DNA of 64,000 nt, taken from NCBI GenBank assembly GCA_016748015.1, contig JAAOMT010000675.1:632314-696313 (forward strand), given 5' to 3'. Of this stretch, positions 1 to 12,350 are shown piece after piece (within the stretch, counting starts at the first letter, position 1; every line of letters begins with the position of its first letter). The notes under the pieces are model-generated. The model saw only the letters and a program-made list of their open reading frames with translations, did no database searches and had not been told where the DNA came from. The stretch comes from Geosiphon pyriformis (taxonomy: Eukaryota > Glomeromycota > Glomeromycetes > Archaeosporales > Geosiphonaceae). A program made the position numbers and the translations under genes.

Positions 1-3000
1 GTATAAACATGTATAATATCAGAATCCACTTGTTCTAGACAATCTTTGACATAACCATCATTACATAAACAAAATTTTAAAGAAGAAAGCTGTAACAAGA
101 TACTACTATCAACCAGACCACCAGATTCAATAAAATTCACAAGAAAAACAAACCAACCAGGAATTGGTCTCTTAGGATTCAGTCTTTTCTATCTATGAAA
201 TGAATTTCACGTGAAACACCTGCCATGATGATCCAAAAGCTGGTTTACATAGATTATCCCAAACCTTTTCAGCGAACTCACAATCTTGATATAAGCATTT
301 AGCCCAAGAACATCTGCAGCAGCAACACTATTGTTTGCATAAAACATGTTTATTACACTACTTCCCAAAGACAGACCATATGATAAAAGTGTGTTCAAAC
401 AAGTCACTGAATATGTCCACAGAATTAGCAAAGGACATAAAATTGGCCAGTGAATTTTTGGCCAGGAGCTGCTTGAAAAGAACCAAGTTATATAAATCTG
501 GGTGATATAAGGCCTCATTGGAAAAATCTTTGGGAAGATTAGCCTTGAGTTTCAGATCTTTTCTCAACAATCTGTTCCATTTTTCATATATATTAGTAGG
601 GACATGACTAAATTAAAGCTTATAATTAATAATAGGCTGCAAAACAACAGAAACTAAATACAAGAATTGTTTATCAGAAACCACTTTTTTCAGAACTAAG
701 TTCATAAAAAACTTCAAGTTCAAATGTGCCTTAGTAATACTAAAACAAGAAAGACCCTTAGTTGACAGAAAAATGTCCAAGTATCTATGAGCCTTATATC
801 TTTTTGCTATTATGATATTTGATCCACTAATCACTAGCTGAGGATTGGCAACCTTTCTGTTGATCAATATAGCAACTGTCTTGTCTGTGTTTATGGAAAT
901 GTCATTAATATAAAAAAACTCACTAGCAATATCCAAAATACTTTGAGTTGCAGCCATGCTGTTCCCAATCCAGATTGTGTTATCCATAAAGGCCCCAGTA
1001 GCCATGAAGGACACCTTGCTAGTCCTAAGATTTAGCTTGCCAGTGCATGTAAAAAACCTGGATTCCATTCTATAATCATATGTATAACCAAGCTTTTTAA
1101 TCTTACAAAGCAAAAGATCATAAAAAATTCTCTACAACAATAGAGAGAAAACTTCACCTTAGTCAAGTCTATTATGTACCATGTATCTGGATATGAGCCC
1201 AAAATTTGTCATAACATGGTTCATTCGACCATTGTGAATATTCTCAAAAAACTTAACAAAATGAGGACATATTTTAATTCTGGTTAGACAATTCTTCAAA
1301 TAATGTCATCCAACAGAGTCATATGCCTTGCGCATGTCCTGTAGCACCAACCACACTTTTCTGCCATTTTTCAAAGCATTTTCAACTATTGAGCCAACAG
1401 CAAAAATTGGAGAAAGAGTAGACGTGCCTTTCAAGACTAAGAAGTTATCACTTCGAAGAACATCAAACTTACTACATGTCAAAGAGATCCTGTCTGAAAG
1501 CAGCTTAGATAGCACCTTGTGAGCAGTCTTAATCAGAGCAATGGGTCTTGTGTTGGTCAGGATTTCTTCCCTGTCATATGGTTTTGGTATTATAGAAACC
1601 CAGACCTTCTTTCATAGCACTGAAACTATCGTCAAATGTAGACACAAATTACAAACATTCAACAAACCACCCAAAATCTTTCTATTACAATGCTTCCATA
1701 GTTCATTGATAATATCAGAAAGTCCAGCTGCTTTGCCATTTAGTAGATTTTTGACCACTAATAACAACTCATCCAGACTGAAACTACACATAACATCTGA
1801 AAATGCACTATTATCAACATAAGCCAAGAAGACATACTGATTCAACCAGTGATCTGAGAGAACATTGGGCACCACATGTTTCCTTGTTTATCTTTTCATA
1901 ATCATATCAATGTTCGACTTAATGTCACAAGAATCCAAAATCAAATTATCATTCACTATCAAGTGGTCAAGCACTATCTTTTGAACAAGTCATTCCAACA
2001 CACTCCGAATTATGTGCCCTTTATCAGAGCAAAAGAATTTTATACATTTGTCAATTGCCTTCCTAATGGAGTCATTTCTAACTATCCTGAATTCATAATA
2101 TTTGGATTTGTGGTATTTTTTTCTTATACTAGCCAGGTGATGGAAAGCTATTTCAGTTCCAACATTATTATTAATCAAAGTCTTAAACTTGAAAGCTTCT
2201 GCCTCATCAAGACCAAACTAAGTGTATAAAAAGTGAGCAAAATCAACTGTGCAATCCTTACTCAAACTTTTCACAATTTTTGCCACCAGAAGTTCCAATC
2301 TAAAAAACTTGGAAAAATGTTTGTTTTTTGTACACTCAAAATTACTGAACCAATGTTTGGAAAAAATCTTATCAGCCAACACTATCACAATCTCCTTTAG
2401 AATGTTTCACATTGTATTCAAATTTCCACAATCTTTTGCCTGAGTGAATTCAGGCAGAACCAAAGCAAATCTGTCATACAAGTGCTTTCTGAAATACAAC
2501 TATTTGCTAACATTGGCATCCTTAATCTTGAATTTTCACCTGTCTCAGTTGGCTTGCTTGTGTAAACTATTTAAATTGGCATCCACAAGACCCTTAACCT
2601 AATTGAAACTGAAACCGCTTTATGATCAATGTCAAAAAATTCTGATTTTATGGCCAGCAACAGCAGAAGACAAATTGCAACTAACAAAAATAAAATTGAT
2701 AGTTCTCTTGATCCCTCTTGAATTGGATCATATAGAAACTTTAACCAGCTCACGTCCAACAAATAAATTTACCAGACCCAAATCAAAACAAAACTTAAAA
2801 CTTGCACTCTTTTTTTTCCCATTTTCATTAAAGTCTTCACCCAAAACCACAAATGTACTGGAATTGACAGCTTTGGCAATGAAAAAATTAACAACCAAAG
2901 CTTGACTGAATCTTGATTCAATGGAGATACCAGCATAAAGACCCAAAATAGATATCAAAATCTTGTACTTGAAAAGAAGCTTAATTAAAATAACTTACCC

Positions 3001-3282
3001 AGAAATCTCCTCCACTTTAAACACATGCCAAGCCAGACACTCATTCATAATAACTGTCATCCCAGCCCCTAAAAAACCTTTTTCCAGCCCAGAAGTAAAT
3101 ATTCACACTCCATCAAATTTTTTCATAATTCATGGTCTAATACTAAACCTCAGTTTAGTCTCAGTAATGAATAAAACCATGTTACCCAAACTCATGTGCC
3201 ACCATATGACATCTTTCTGTTTAGCTAGAACATTAATGCCATGAACATTACACATAGCAAATTTTCAAATCAAGTCACTCAT
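1..3282 (-). pseudogene. LINE-A ORF2 (endonuclease + reverse transcriptase), broken and cut by the window edge
   Basis: The product would nick target DNA and reverse-transcribe the element RNA there. The start is the ATG of the ATGA overlap at 3282; a TGA appears five codons in, where LINE-B has Trp. Endonuclease: 2958-2728 carries GLYAGIS and VVLGEDFNENG, the Asp-Phe-Asn of APE-type nucleases. RT: 1875-1612 (LLNGKAAGLSDIINELWKHC), 1515-1306 (VLKGTSTLSPIF, LQDMRKAYDSVG) and 1113-613, where the FVDD catalytic box reads FMDN. Thumb fragments lie at 570-358 and 518-207. RNase H would follow to the left of base 1. The Asp-to-Asn change at the RT catalytic box fits G-to-A decay. Confidence 0.82.
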
Positions 3283-5134
3283 TGAGAAGCAGAAGACATC
3301 CGAAAATCCAAGCCAGCACACAATTGATCTAACTTCGCCAAAACTGAACCAATTAAGGCTTCAAAAGCCACCAACTTTGACTCTAAGCAATTCACTTTAG
3401 TTGTCAAAATCTTTGAGCTACTGATTCCCAAAGCTGAAACAACAGGAGAAGATGCAGGTAGTGCATTAGAACTATCCAAAACCATATCAGAGTTCAAATC
3501 CACATTGACATTAACTGGGGCAGCCAAACTATTAGAAGAAGAAGAAGAAGCCAAAGGCACCAATTCCATATCATTGAGTTTGTGCATAATGCCAGAAACC
3601 TGATTACCCAAGAGCTTTAAAGAACATTCCAGAGAGGACAAACGAACATTCAACAACAAATTACTAGCCAGGACCAGAGGAAAACCACCACTTAAACCTG
3701 AGGCACCAGAAGAAAAAAAACCAAAACCAGAACCAGACTCAAACCAAAGATCACCAGAAGAAATTACAGAAGAAACCACCTGAGCCCATGACTTGTTATC
3801 AAAAGCAGCAGGGTGAGAAATAGAAACATTCTTTCTGGTATATAACTTGGTCAACTAAAGATAATTCACATCAGAAACATTCCTTTTAACTGTTTTTTTA
3901 GAAGGGACAGACACTAGAGTATCAGAGGCATCATATTTCAAAGCTGAGTGTCTGAACTTCCCACACTTTTCACACCAAATCAAGTCCAATTTGGCCCAAG
4001 AAAGTCTTACCTCACCAAAAATTGGCTCAGTGCAAAATGCAGATTCAAGCTCATTTTTGGATTCAAAACCAACAATGGTGCAGCGAGTCTAGTTGCCAGT
4101 CTCCAAAAAACAGTTGATTACACAAGTTTTCTCACCAGCCCCATCCAAAAGAGTACCAAAATCATGCACAGTTGTTCTCACTAGCAAAGTAAACAAAAGC
4201 ACTCTAAAGTAATCCTTAGACATCCAAGTATCCTGATCTTCTACAGCCATAGTCACACATACTGAGTCTTTTTTTATAAGGAATGACCATCTTGATGTCA
4301 GTTGTTTGGCCTGTTCTAATTCGGCGAATTCCATTACTGCTTTCTGCCACAATCCAATTAGCTGAATTTTGATTGACTTAATATTACCAAACTCTGATAC
4401 TGTGGTGACGATCATCTCTTTTGACATGTCCATGAGAATTTTTTGATTACTACGATCCGATCTGAATGAACTCCTTGTTTCTTGAAATTGTTGTTTACAT
4501 TAATCTCTTTTTTGCTGGCCAATAATGCAGCCTTAATCATGCTCTTTTCAAAAAAAAACATAGATTGGATAATTCCCTCAAATTTTGAGGGGATAGTGGC
4601 CCCCCTAAAACCATTAATTAAAGAAAAAAATTTTTTAATAAATTAAGTCTTAGCCATTGCTGATTTTCCTTCCATAGCACTAAGATTTATATAAAGAGCA
4701 AAAAACTTATTTACAGACATTTTAACTTAAGTCTTAATAATTTTTGGATCAATCCACTTTCTGTCAAAAGAGATTCTAAGAGGAAGAAGAAGGGGCCTAT
4801 TATCTTTATTTATGCCATAATTAATTGAGCTAAGAAGGGAGTCACAAACTATGCCAGTATTAACTCTTTTAGCTTTAGGAGTGTTTACTGCCAAACCAAG
4901 AAGAGAATTATTGTCAGGATTAAGAAAAACATCTTCATTACCACTATCTCCAGACATGCTGTCTATATTTGAATACACACTACTACTAGAACTAGATTTG
5001 ACTAAAGAGATGTTTTTTTCATCACCCGAATGCTTGATATTACCAACAGAAACCTTTTTCTTTTGAGAAAAAAAACCTCCAACAGAACTATAGAAAACTT
5101 CCATAGACACCTTTTTTTTTGGATATAAAGTCAC
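3279..5134 (-). pseudogene. LINE-A ORF1 (RRM-like, zinc-knuckle RNA-binding protein), broken
   Basis: ORF1 of such LINEs encodes the RNA-binding protein that packages element RNA. Readable segments are 5134-4727 (Lys/Ser-rich N-terminus), 4433-4089 (RRM-like fold with KEMIVTTVSEFGNIKSIKIQ, then a Trp-rich segment) and 3854-3279 (Ser/Ala/Leu-rich C-terminus ending RMSSASQ). A zinc knuckle around 4000-3940 reads CEKCGKFRHSALKY, with the last cysteine of the CX2CX4HX4C pattern changed to tyrosine. Frames change between segments, so it cannot make a full protein. The ORF1 stop at 3281-3279 overlaps the ORF2 start in an ATGA, as in LINE-B. Family assignment is by similarity to the LINE-B ORF1 in this window. 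Confidence 0.8.
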
Positions 5135-5200
5135 CTAAAGCAGCAGCCAGGTTTACTACAGAAGGATTATTTGATTGAGAAATATTTGCAAGAAATAATA

Positions 5201-7166
5201 AAAAACAAAAAAAACTTCTTTTTCAGAGAAATGCTTTTTAAGAGTTTGTGGATATAAGAAAGAAAGAAGTTTTTTTTATTAATATAATAATTAAAATTTA
5301 TATTATAAATAATAATTTATATATTTAAAAATATAAAAAAAAAAAACACAATTAAAAATATAAAAAATTTTTTTTATTAAACATATAAAAAAAGTATAAG
5401 AAATTAAAAATAATAAATTTAACAGTAATAATTAACTACAAATTAAAAACATTATATAAACAAAAAAAACAATTATAATTTTTAATCCAAATTATTATTA
5501 ATAATTATTTTAATAATTAAATAAAATATTAATCTAATCTTAATTTTAATTTTATTAATTTTAAAAACAAACTTAGTATTTATTTAATAACTGCACAAAA
5601 TTTTATGTTTTTTTATTTTATACAAAAAAAATTATTCTTAATTTAAATTATTATAAATTTTATAATTATTTATTTTACTAAAATCTGTTATTATTTAATT
5701 AAATTTGTTATTAAAAATATTATTATAAAAAACATTAAATTTATTAAAAAAAAATTGTTAAAAAAAATATTTTCTTGGTTATTTTAATTAATATAATTGG
5801 TTTAATATCTGTAATAACTCTTTTTTATTTATAAGATTTAAAATTTATAAATATTCAAATTTTTTTAAGATTTAAAAATTAATATAGATTTAATAAATTT
5901 AAAACAAATTTATTACAATATTTTCAAAATTTAAAATCAATTTGTTATTGATCATAAAATAATTTAAAATAATTTTTTAAAATAAATGCTTTAAATTATT
6001 TTTATTAATATGTTTAAAAATAATAAATATTGATTTTGGTTTTCTTAATTGCTTAAAATTCAAAAAGTTTAAATACACAATAAAAATATTTTATAATAAA
6101 TAAAACAAATCTAATTTTTTAAAACTAGAATTTATATTTATTAAACTTTAAATATTTAAAGTTTTAACTTTATTAAAAGATAATTACAGATTTATTAAAA
6201 TTAAAAACTTATTTTTAAACTTTAAACTTATTATATTAACAATCTTAAACACCAAAAATTTAAAATTTAAAATACTTTTTTAATATATTATTATCAAAGT
6301 TATAAAATTATGTTTTAGCAAAAATTTATTGGCTAAAATATATATAATCTTAAAAATAAATATTTATATTATATTTAAATTTTTATTTTTTTTAAAATTA
6401 AAAAATTTTATTTAATATTATTTAAATTTTTAAAATTGTATTTTTATTTATTTTTGTTTATCTATTTTTGTAAAATAATTAATTGTATATTTAAAAAACT
6501 ATTTAAATCAATTAAAATAAAACTAGTTTTATAATTAATATTAAAAAACTTTTTTATATTCAAAATTTTTAAATAGTTATAATATTAACAAGTAAATAAA
6601 AACAAAATATAATTAATTATATTGTTATAAATTAAAGTAACAAGCTAACAAATAATAAAAAAAAACAGAATTGTAAAGTAATAAAATTAATTAAAGAAAA
6701 AATTCAATAAAAAAACAAATTAAATAAATAAAAATTCAATATATGTAATCAGTTTTATAAAAATTACAATCACAAATTTTTTCTGGGAATTTAAATGTAG
6801 AAAAATAGTTTGTAATTGTTAACAAAATAATACTGCTGCTATTATTTTATGTTTTAACTCAGTAATTCTTAAAATTAATAACAGATATTATTGTGTTTTT
6901 TAATTGTTTTTTTATTTAATAAATTATAAGAATAAGCAATCACTTTTTAGGCTAATTTTAATAAATACAAATTAAAAAAAAAAATAAGATATGTAAATAT
7001 TAACAAGTAATTTTTTATTTTAAAATGTTCAGATACTTGAAAATAAAGAAAAAAAAATAAACAATATGAGAAAAAATCATTGATAGTAAGTTTTATTTTG
7101 TTACTTTGATCATATTTTTCTACAATTAAGAAACTCATACTTATATAGCTATTAAAAGAGATTAAT
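5201..7166. other. AT-rich region without recognisable genes
   Basis: About 2 kb of extreme AT-rich sequence with many A/T runs. I see no protein motif in any frame, no tract matching the LTR or LINE families elsewhere in the window, and no long open frame of sensible composition. It may be remains of old elements decayed past recognition. Confidence 0.6.
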
Positions 7167-7266
7167 GATCAGGTTATTGATCAGTTTAATAATTAAATTA
7201 TTAATCAAGTTAATAATTAAGTTATTAATCAAGTCAATAATTAAGTCAATAATTAGGTTATTAATT
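7167..7266. repeat. 12-bp tandem repeat, about 8 units
   Basis: Eight consecutive 12-base units of the type AATYAAGTTATT can be laid out without gaps from 7167 to 7262, with half a unit after. The first two units begin GATC, later ones AATC or AATT. Neighbouring units differ by one to three substitutions. The unit is close to palindromic (AATAATTAAGTTATT across a junction). It lies just beyond the 3' end of the G1 relic. Confidence 0.85.
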
Positions 7267-7889
7267 ACTATTTAAAAATAGAGTGACTAATTATGTAATA
7301 TTAGTAGTTAATATATATAATAACTAATAAAAACTATGGTTTTCAATCATAATATTATTCTTTTCAAAGAGATTAAGCTCTGGCAAAATCAAACTATTTA
7401 TGAAATAATCTAATTAAAAAGTTTTGTCTAATTTAAAACTAATTAGTTTAATAAAGTATTTTATAAATAAAATATATAATACTTAAGATAAAATAAGTTT
7501 TATATCCAAAAAACCAAATTTTTGTAAGGAGTTTTGGCTCTTTTGGTAATAATTAAAACTTTTGGAATATTTAATCATATGATGCCTAAAATTTTTACTT
7601 GTATTTTTGAAGTTGTTTTTTTTATGAGCTTTATGTTTTCTATGATTTTACCAAGTTGACTATAGAGTTTTAATTGTTTTTCATATAACAAGTTTTTGTC
7701 TATAGGCAAAATTTTTTTAATTGTTTTTCTAAGTATATTCAAAAGTAATAATATGCTTATTATTATGCTTTCAAGTATATATTTATTTATTTTGCTACCA
7801 ATTTTTTTTTTTTAATAATGATTTTTTTTGGTTTAATAAAAGTATATATTCTATTATTATCAATTATAATTATCTGTTTTCCAATAATT

Positions 7890-8836
7890 AAAGTAGTATT
7901 GAATAATTTTTAATTTAATACTTATGAAAAATATAAGAAGCATTTTGAATATTTTAATTCAGGAAATAATTGTTTGTGTTAATTAAAAATACTTCTGTTT
8001 TGGAAATAATGTATTTACTTATATCTGATTTTTGTTAATTATTTGAATTAATATTAATACAACAGATAATCAATTAAATTGTTTGTAATATTTCTTGAAT
8101 TATGTATTATAAATAATCAATAGTTTGTAGAAATAACTTGTAGTTTGCTGAAATATATTTTTAGTTCACCAAAATTAAAGCAAAAAAAAAGGGCAAGTTT
8201 AAAAACTAGTACTACAACAAGTTGTATAAAAAAAAACTTCTTTCTTCAAGAAAATATATCTTATCATAGTATCTTACTTTAAATATTTTAATTAGAACAA
8301 ATTATCTTTTATATTCTTATACAATCAAATAAAAATTAAATATTTGAAAACCAAATCCTTAATTATTACACTTAAAATTCTCTCAACACAACTAACATTT
8401 TGAAATTGATTAGCTACCAATTTCAGTAATCTGTTAGTAACTCCAAGCCTGAATAGAAAATGTTTCTCTTAACAGAATTTTATTTCTTTTACATTTCTTT
8501 TATTTTTTCTTCTTTTCTTATTATAATTATTAGAATAGTCTACAGATGAAATTTCTGTAGAAGAGTTGATTTTTACAGCAAAGTAACTACATATTTTTTA
8601 GTGAGCTTCCAGATAAGTAATTTCTAGGAAAAAGTTGATGTTTATTACAATGTAACTATATAAAATAACTGGTATGAAATTGGCTATTCTATTTATAAGC
8701 CCAGCAGTTCAAATTATTGGAGATAATTTAAAGATAAATTCAGTTATTAGAGATTCAACTACTTCCAGAAAACGTAAATTCACAACAAACAGATATTAAC
8801 AACATCCAAAAAAAAAAACCAAAAACCTCCAGTAAT
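7890..8836 (+). mobile_element. Type-1 LTR (solo), inserted in G1 RNase H
   Basis: Sequence from about 8060 to 8836 matches the H-family (type-1) LTRs at 25397-26346, 32225-33296, 40458-41438 and 60696-61667. Shared blocks include 'aataacttgtagtttg', 'actagtactacaacaagttg' and the terminal block ending ccagtaat. The right end at 8836 is well defined. It is followed by AATAT, not by the TTTGGTGCTC primer site that follows a 5' LTR, so it is not the 5' LTR of an element continuing rightwards. The first 170 bases align poorly, so the left end is approximate and no target duplication could be confirmed. Confidence 0.7.
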
Positions 8837-9049
8837 AATATGTTTTTTTTTATCTTTATCTTTCTAAAATAAGACAACACCAAGTCTAAAGCCAAATATA
8901 TTAGTGTAAAAAATAAAAAGTTAATTCAGATTAGATTGCTTAAAAATTGGCTTAGTAATTAGTTTTTTTTCAGAATTTCAAAAACTTTTTGTTAATATGT
9001 GTTTCAATAATAATTGACAGTTTTCTTAAGTAACTAATTAAATAAAAAG

Positions 9050-9700
9050 ACAATTTTGAAAAAATTTTTAACAAATTTGCAATAATAAGATGCTAAACCA
9101 AAGAAAAAACATAGTTTATAAATATTTATTAGTTGTTTAATATTTTGGATCTTTTTAATTTTGGTTAGGTTAGAGAAAATTTCATCTTTTGTAATAAGAT
9201 GTCTATAGAACTAAGTAAATTAACATTTAAAAAAAGATTTAATTAGGTTGATTTTAAGACCAGTATTTCTAAAAAAATCAAAATTTTTTTGTAAATGTTT
9301 AAGATATTTATTTCAGGTTTTTGAGTATATTATTATGTTATCTAAATATATTAAAACAAAGTTTTTTTTTACTGATTCAAATTCTTTGTCTATTAAGTAT
9401 TAAAAAATAAAAGAGACATTGGTGAGACCAAAAAACATGACTGTAAATTTATAGATATATTACTTGGTAATAAAGACAGTTTTTTTTTGCTTTCTGAATC
9501 TATTTCTATTTACCAAAATTCAGCAGTTAAATCAATAATTAAAAAAAAACAGCACTATTGAATTAATCTAGTATTGTATCAATTTTGGAAAGTAAATATA
9601 TTTTTTTTTTAGTAATAATATTTAATTAATAGTAGTTAACACAAAAACATAGGATTTAATTTTTTTTGAATATTATTACAGCTAAAAATGCTTATTTACT
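9050..9700 (-). pseudogene. G1 reverse transcriptase relic (YLDD changed to YLDN)
   Basis: Four RT blocks are seen in order on the minus strand. About 9650-9610 reads FCVNYY-stop-LN (FCVDYRKLN type), about 9580 reads YFPKL..., about 9430 reads FTVMFFGLTNVSFIF (MPFGLTNAP type), and about 9340 reads VLIYLDNIIIYSKT, the catalytic YLDD with its last Asp turned to Asn. Frames shift between blocks. Immediately left, near 8900-8845, comes an RNase H start (FGFRLGVVLF), cut by the LTR ending at 8836. Confidence 0.72.
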
Positions 9701-10179
9701 CTTGGTTTTTTGTATAAATTCAAAATTTTTTATCCAGTTTATTTCTTGATAAATTTATTATTACAGCAATTAGATTAATAAAACTTTAGATGAATAAAAC
9801 AAGTTTCTTTAGTAGTAATAGTGTGTTGTATTACATAAATATATTTAAAAGTATTATTTTCTTTTAAAATAACTGGGTTATTTTTAGCCAGCAGATTTTC
9901 AATGTCAATTTTTCTTTTTTCTGAAAAAGTTTTTTTGTTTTATTATTAATAACTATATTTTTAATGGTTTATTTTTAAAAAACTTCTGTATTTTTTTTAT
10001 TTTTTCTTAAGATATTATACTAATTGGTTACCAATTTTTGTAATAGATCAAACAAAATATATATTTATTATTAGAAAAATACAATAGTTTATCACTTAGC
10101 ACTAAGCACAAAGACTATATTATCAATAACTGTATTTGGTTTTTTTGCTAGGCTTTCTATTAAAAGTTTTTCTAAGAAT

Positions 10180-10780
10180 ATTATAATAAGGCCAACAGAT
10201 TAGCTTATTAGCTTTAATATTGTCTAGTAGTTTTGTTATTACTAATAAAAGTGATATAAGTAAGTTTAGCAGTTTTTTTTTGTTTTTATTGTTTGATTTA
10301 TTTAATTGTTTTTCTTTTTGGTTTTGCTTAAGTACTAAAAAAGTTGTCTAATAATAACACTTAATCACAAAAGACTTATTATTATTTTTGATAATTAATT
10401 TACATAGTTCATAGTTAAATAAAAATTGGTTTTCTTAAGCTATTTATTGTCAACAATTATGATGTATTCTATGGCTTTAAATATTTCTATGTTAGTTTTA
10501 ATGATAATGTTATTGATGTAAACAAAAATAGCTTTGGCTATGTCCAGATCTTTTTTTTTATTACTATGTATATTTGTTATTGGTTAAATAAAAAATTCAT
10601 TAATTTTTCTGCTAATTGCTTTAAGAAAGTATTTAGCAATAACACTAACAAATAATCTACTGTTTAAAATCAAATCAATAAAATAACTAGCCACTTGTGT
10701 TTTGCAGATTAGAGAAATGACATTACTATTGTTAATGAATTTAGCTTAATAAAAGTATTTGTTGGTTTTTGGTGTTTTTT
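10180..10780 (-). pseudogene. G1 retropepsin-like protease relic
   Basis: Around 10690 the minus strand reads YFIDLILNSRLFVSVI, the LILDSG active-site block of gypsy proteases with Asp to Asn and Gly to Arg. About 200 bases further comes VYINNIII..EIFKAIEYIIIV, the second conserved protease block (EY-VIVGNDWL type). Downstream is a polar linker to RT. The active-site change would abolish proteolysis. Identification rests on these two blocks at the right spacing between gag and RT. Confidence 0.6.
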
Positions 10781-11169
10781 TCTTTAGAATTAATGATTTA
10801 TAAAGATTTTTTCTAAATTGTAGATGAATTATTAACTAGTTAAAAATAATGTGAACTGAGATTTTTATAAAATCTTTGACAACAGAATAGAATTCAGATT
10901 TTTGTACTATTTTTGGAGATTTTAACTTTAAAGAATTCTTAAAAACTTTAGTCTTTAGTAGCTTATTATTATTAGCAGTAAAAGTTAAAACTTTGTTAAG
11001 GTTTAGGACAAAATTAATCTTAGTTTTTTTTTTCTTGTGGATTCAAAAAGATTAATGACTAATTTATCTATGTTATAATTATTATCAATTAGATTAAAAA
11101 CATAAAAGAATTTTTTTTCTAATTGGCTTGTACTTTTACCCTTTAGAAATATGTCTACTAGTTTAAAAA

Positions 11170-12260
11170 CTAATAAACAATGGCTTTAACTAAAAAATTC
11201 TCTTCAAAAAAATTGATGGCATGATTAGATCTTTGATTGAAAACATTGTTGTTAATAAGTTTGTTATTCTGGTTATTATTGTTTCTAAAAGCTAAAAGAA
11301 ATAATAAGAGATTGTTGTAATTTCTTGAAAAGTGTCCAGTTAATCCACAATAATAGCACACAAATAGGCTATAATTTTGCTGTCTTTAATATAATAGTTG
11401 CTAAAACTAATTAAAGCATAATTCAAATCTGGGTCTTTGTTGTTATTGGTTATATCTAACTACTTGGACTAAAAATTTTAGTAACTAAACAAGATAGACT
11501 GTAAATTTATTTATCAATTGTTCATTAAGATTTTAAGTTTAGATAACAAAAAAAGTAGCAGTTATTTAAAAAGCAAGAGTCATAATAAAAGCAGAAACAA
11601 AAACTAAAAGAATGAATTCTAAATGCATTTTTTGGTTATCTTTAATTTTTTAAACAAGTTCAATAGCCATATTCATAATAAAATTATTTTTTAAAGTCAA
11701 AAGAGACTACAAAGCATAAGATAAATCAATTTTTAATCTTTTTGTAAAAGAGTAAATTTTTTGCTTTTTTGTCTAATTTTTTCTAAAGTCTACTTATTTA
11801 ATAAGCTTTTTTATTGTTTTTACATATTTAGTTACAACTTTACCAAGATTTTAAGTTTTTTTTTCTAATTTTATACACCATTTAGAAATTAAAATAGAAG
11901 TTCTAAATTTGTTTTTAAACCAAGTAGTAAAGAAAATGTTTTTTCTTCAGCATTTATTGGTGTTCATCTAATAATTTTTTAGTAAATATCAACATCAGTT
12001 TTTTGTGAAAATCAGGTGGCAAAAGAATCTTGGAGATAGTTATTAATGATTTGAAACTTGTAGTCAGCATTATATTGGTTGGTTGTGGCTGCTTTTTTAA
12101 AGTTATTTAATTATTCAATTAGATTTTGGGTATTATTTCTAAATAATGGTAGTAGAGTATTGTTTTTTTGTCTTAAAACAATTTGTATACCTTGAAAAAT
12201 AGCCAAGATGTTTGTTTATATAGAATTAGCAGTCATTAGTTTAGAAATAACTGTTTGTAT
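11170..12260 (-). pseudogene. G1 gag relic with CCHC zinc knuckle
   Basis: Reading right to left, a Ty3/gypsy gag core can be followed with stops: around 12120-11990 come KKAATTNQYNADYKFQI and NNYLQDSFAT, matching the usual 'region after the helix, then DW/TW' of fungal gag. Around 11940-11700 lies a Leu/Lys-rich segment. The short open stretch 11361-11170 carries CYYCGLTGHFSRNY, a CX2CX4HX4C nucleocapsid knuckle whose last Cys is now Tyr. Gag would assemble the virus-like particle and bind element RNA. Confidence 0.65.
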
Positions 12261-12350
12261 AAAATGATCTAATTTACTTAAGAAGAGATCAAAAACAAAA
12301 GTAGTTTAATAGTTTTTTCTTCTGTTTTAAAGAAAGTTTTAGCTAATTAA

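Larger units (their letters stand above)
1..5200 (-). mobile_element. LINE-A: degenerate non-LTR retrotransposon, 3' end outside the window
   Basis: Minus-strand LINE relic read from about 5200 down to base 1. Homology to LINE-B (17284-24198) runs through ORF1, endonuclease, reverse transcriptase and thumb; the RNase H part lies beyond the left edge. Both ORFs are broken by stops and at least one frameshift (the ORF1 segments starting at 5134 and 4433 are in different frames). Its ORF1 start (MTLYPKKKVSMEVFYSS) differs from LINE-B but its middle region resembles LINE-D at the right edge, so A and C/D form one subfamily. The 5' boundary is approximate, set by the change to featureless AT-rich DNA near 5200. 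Confidence 0.88.
7500..12350 (-). mobile_element. G1: ancient Ty3/gypsy relic without dUTPase
   Basis: Minus-strand gag-pol remains in the order gag (about 12260-11400), CCHC knuckle (11361-11320), protease (about 10690), linker (about 10480-10180), RT (9700-9050), RNase H (about 8910-8845) and integrase C-terminal remains (about 7740-7500). No frame is open for long; stops and frameshifts are frequent, so this is older than G3, G4 or H. Only about 0.8 kb separates protease from RT, and no dUTPase or CxxC-ribbon segment is visible there, so G1 is a different lineage from H, G3 and G4. A type-1 LTR interrupts its RNase H at 8836. I could not find its own LTRs, so both boundaries are estimates. 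Confidence 0.72.
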
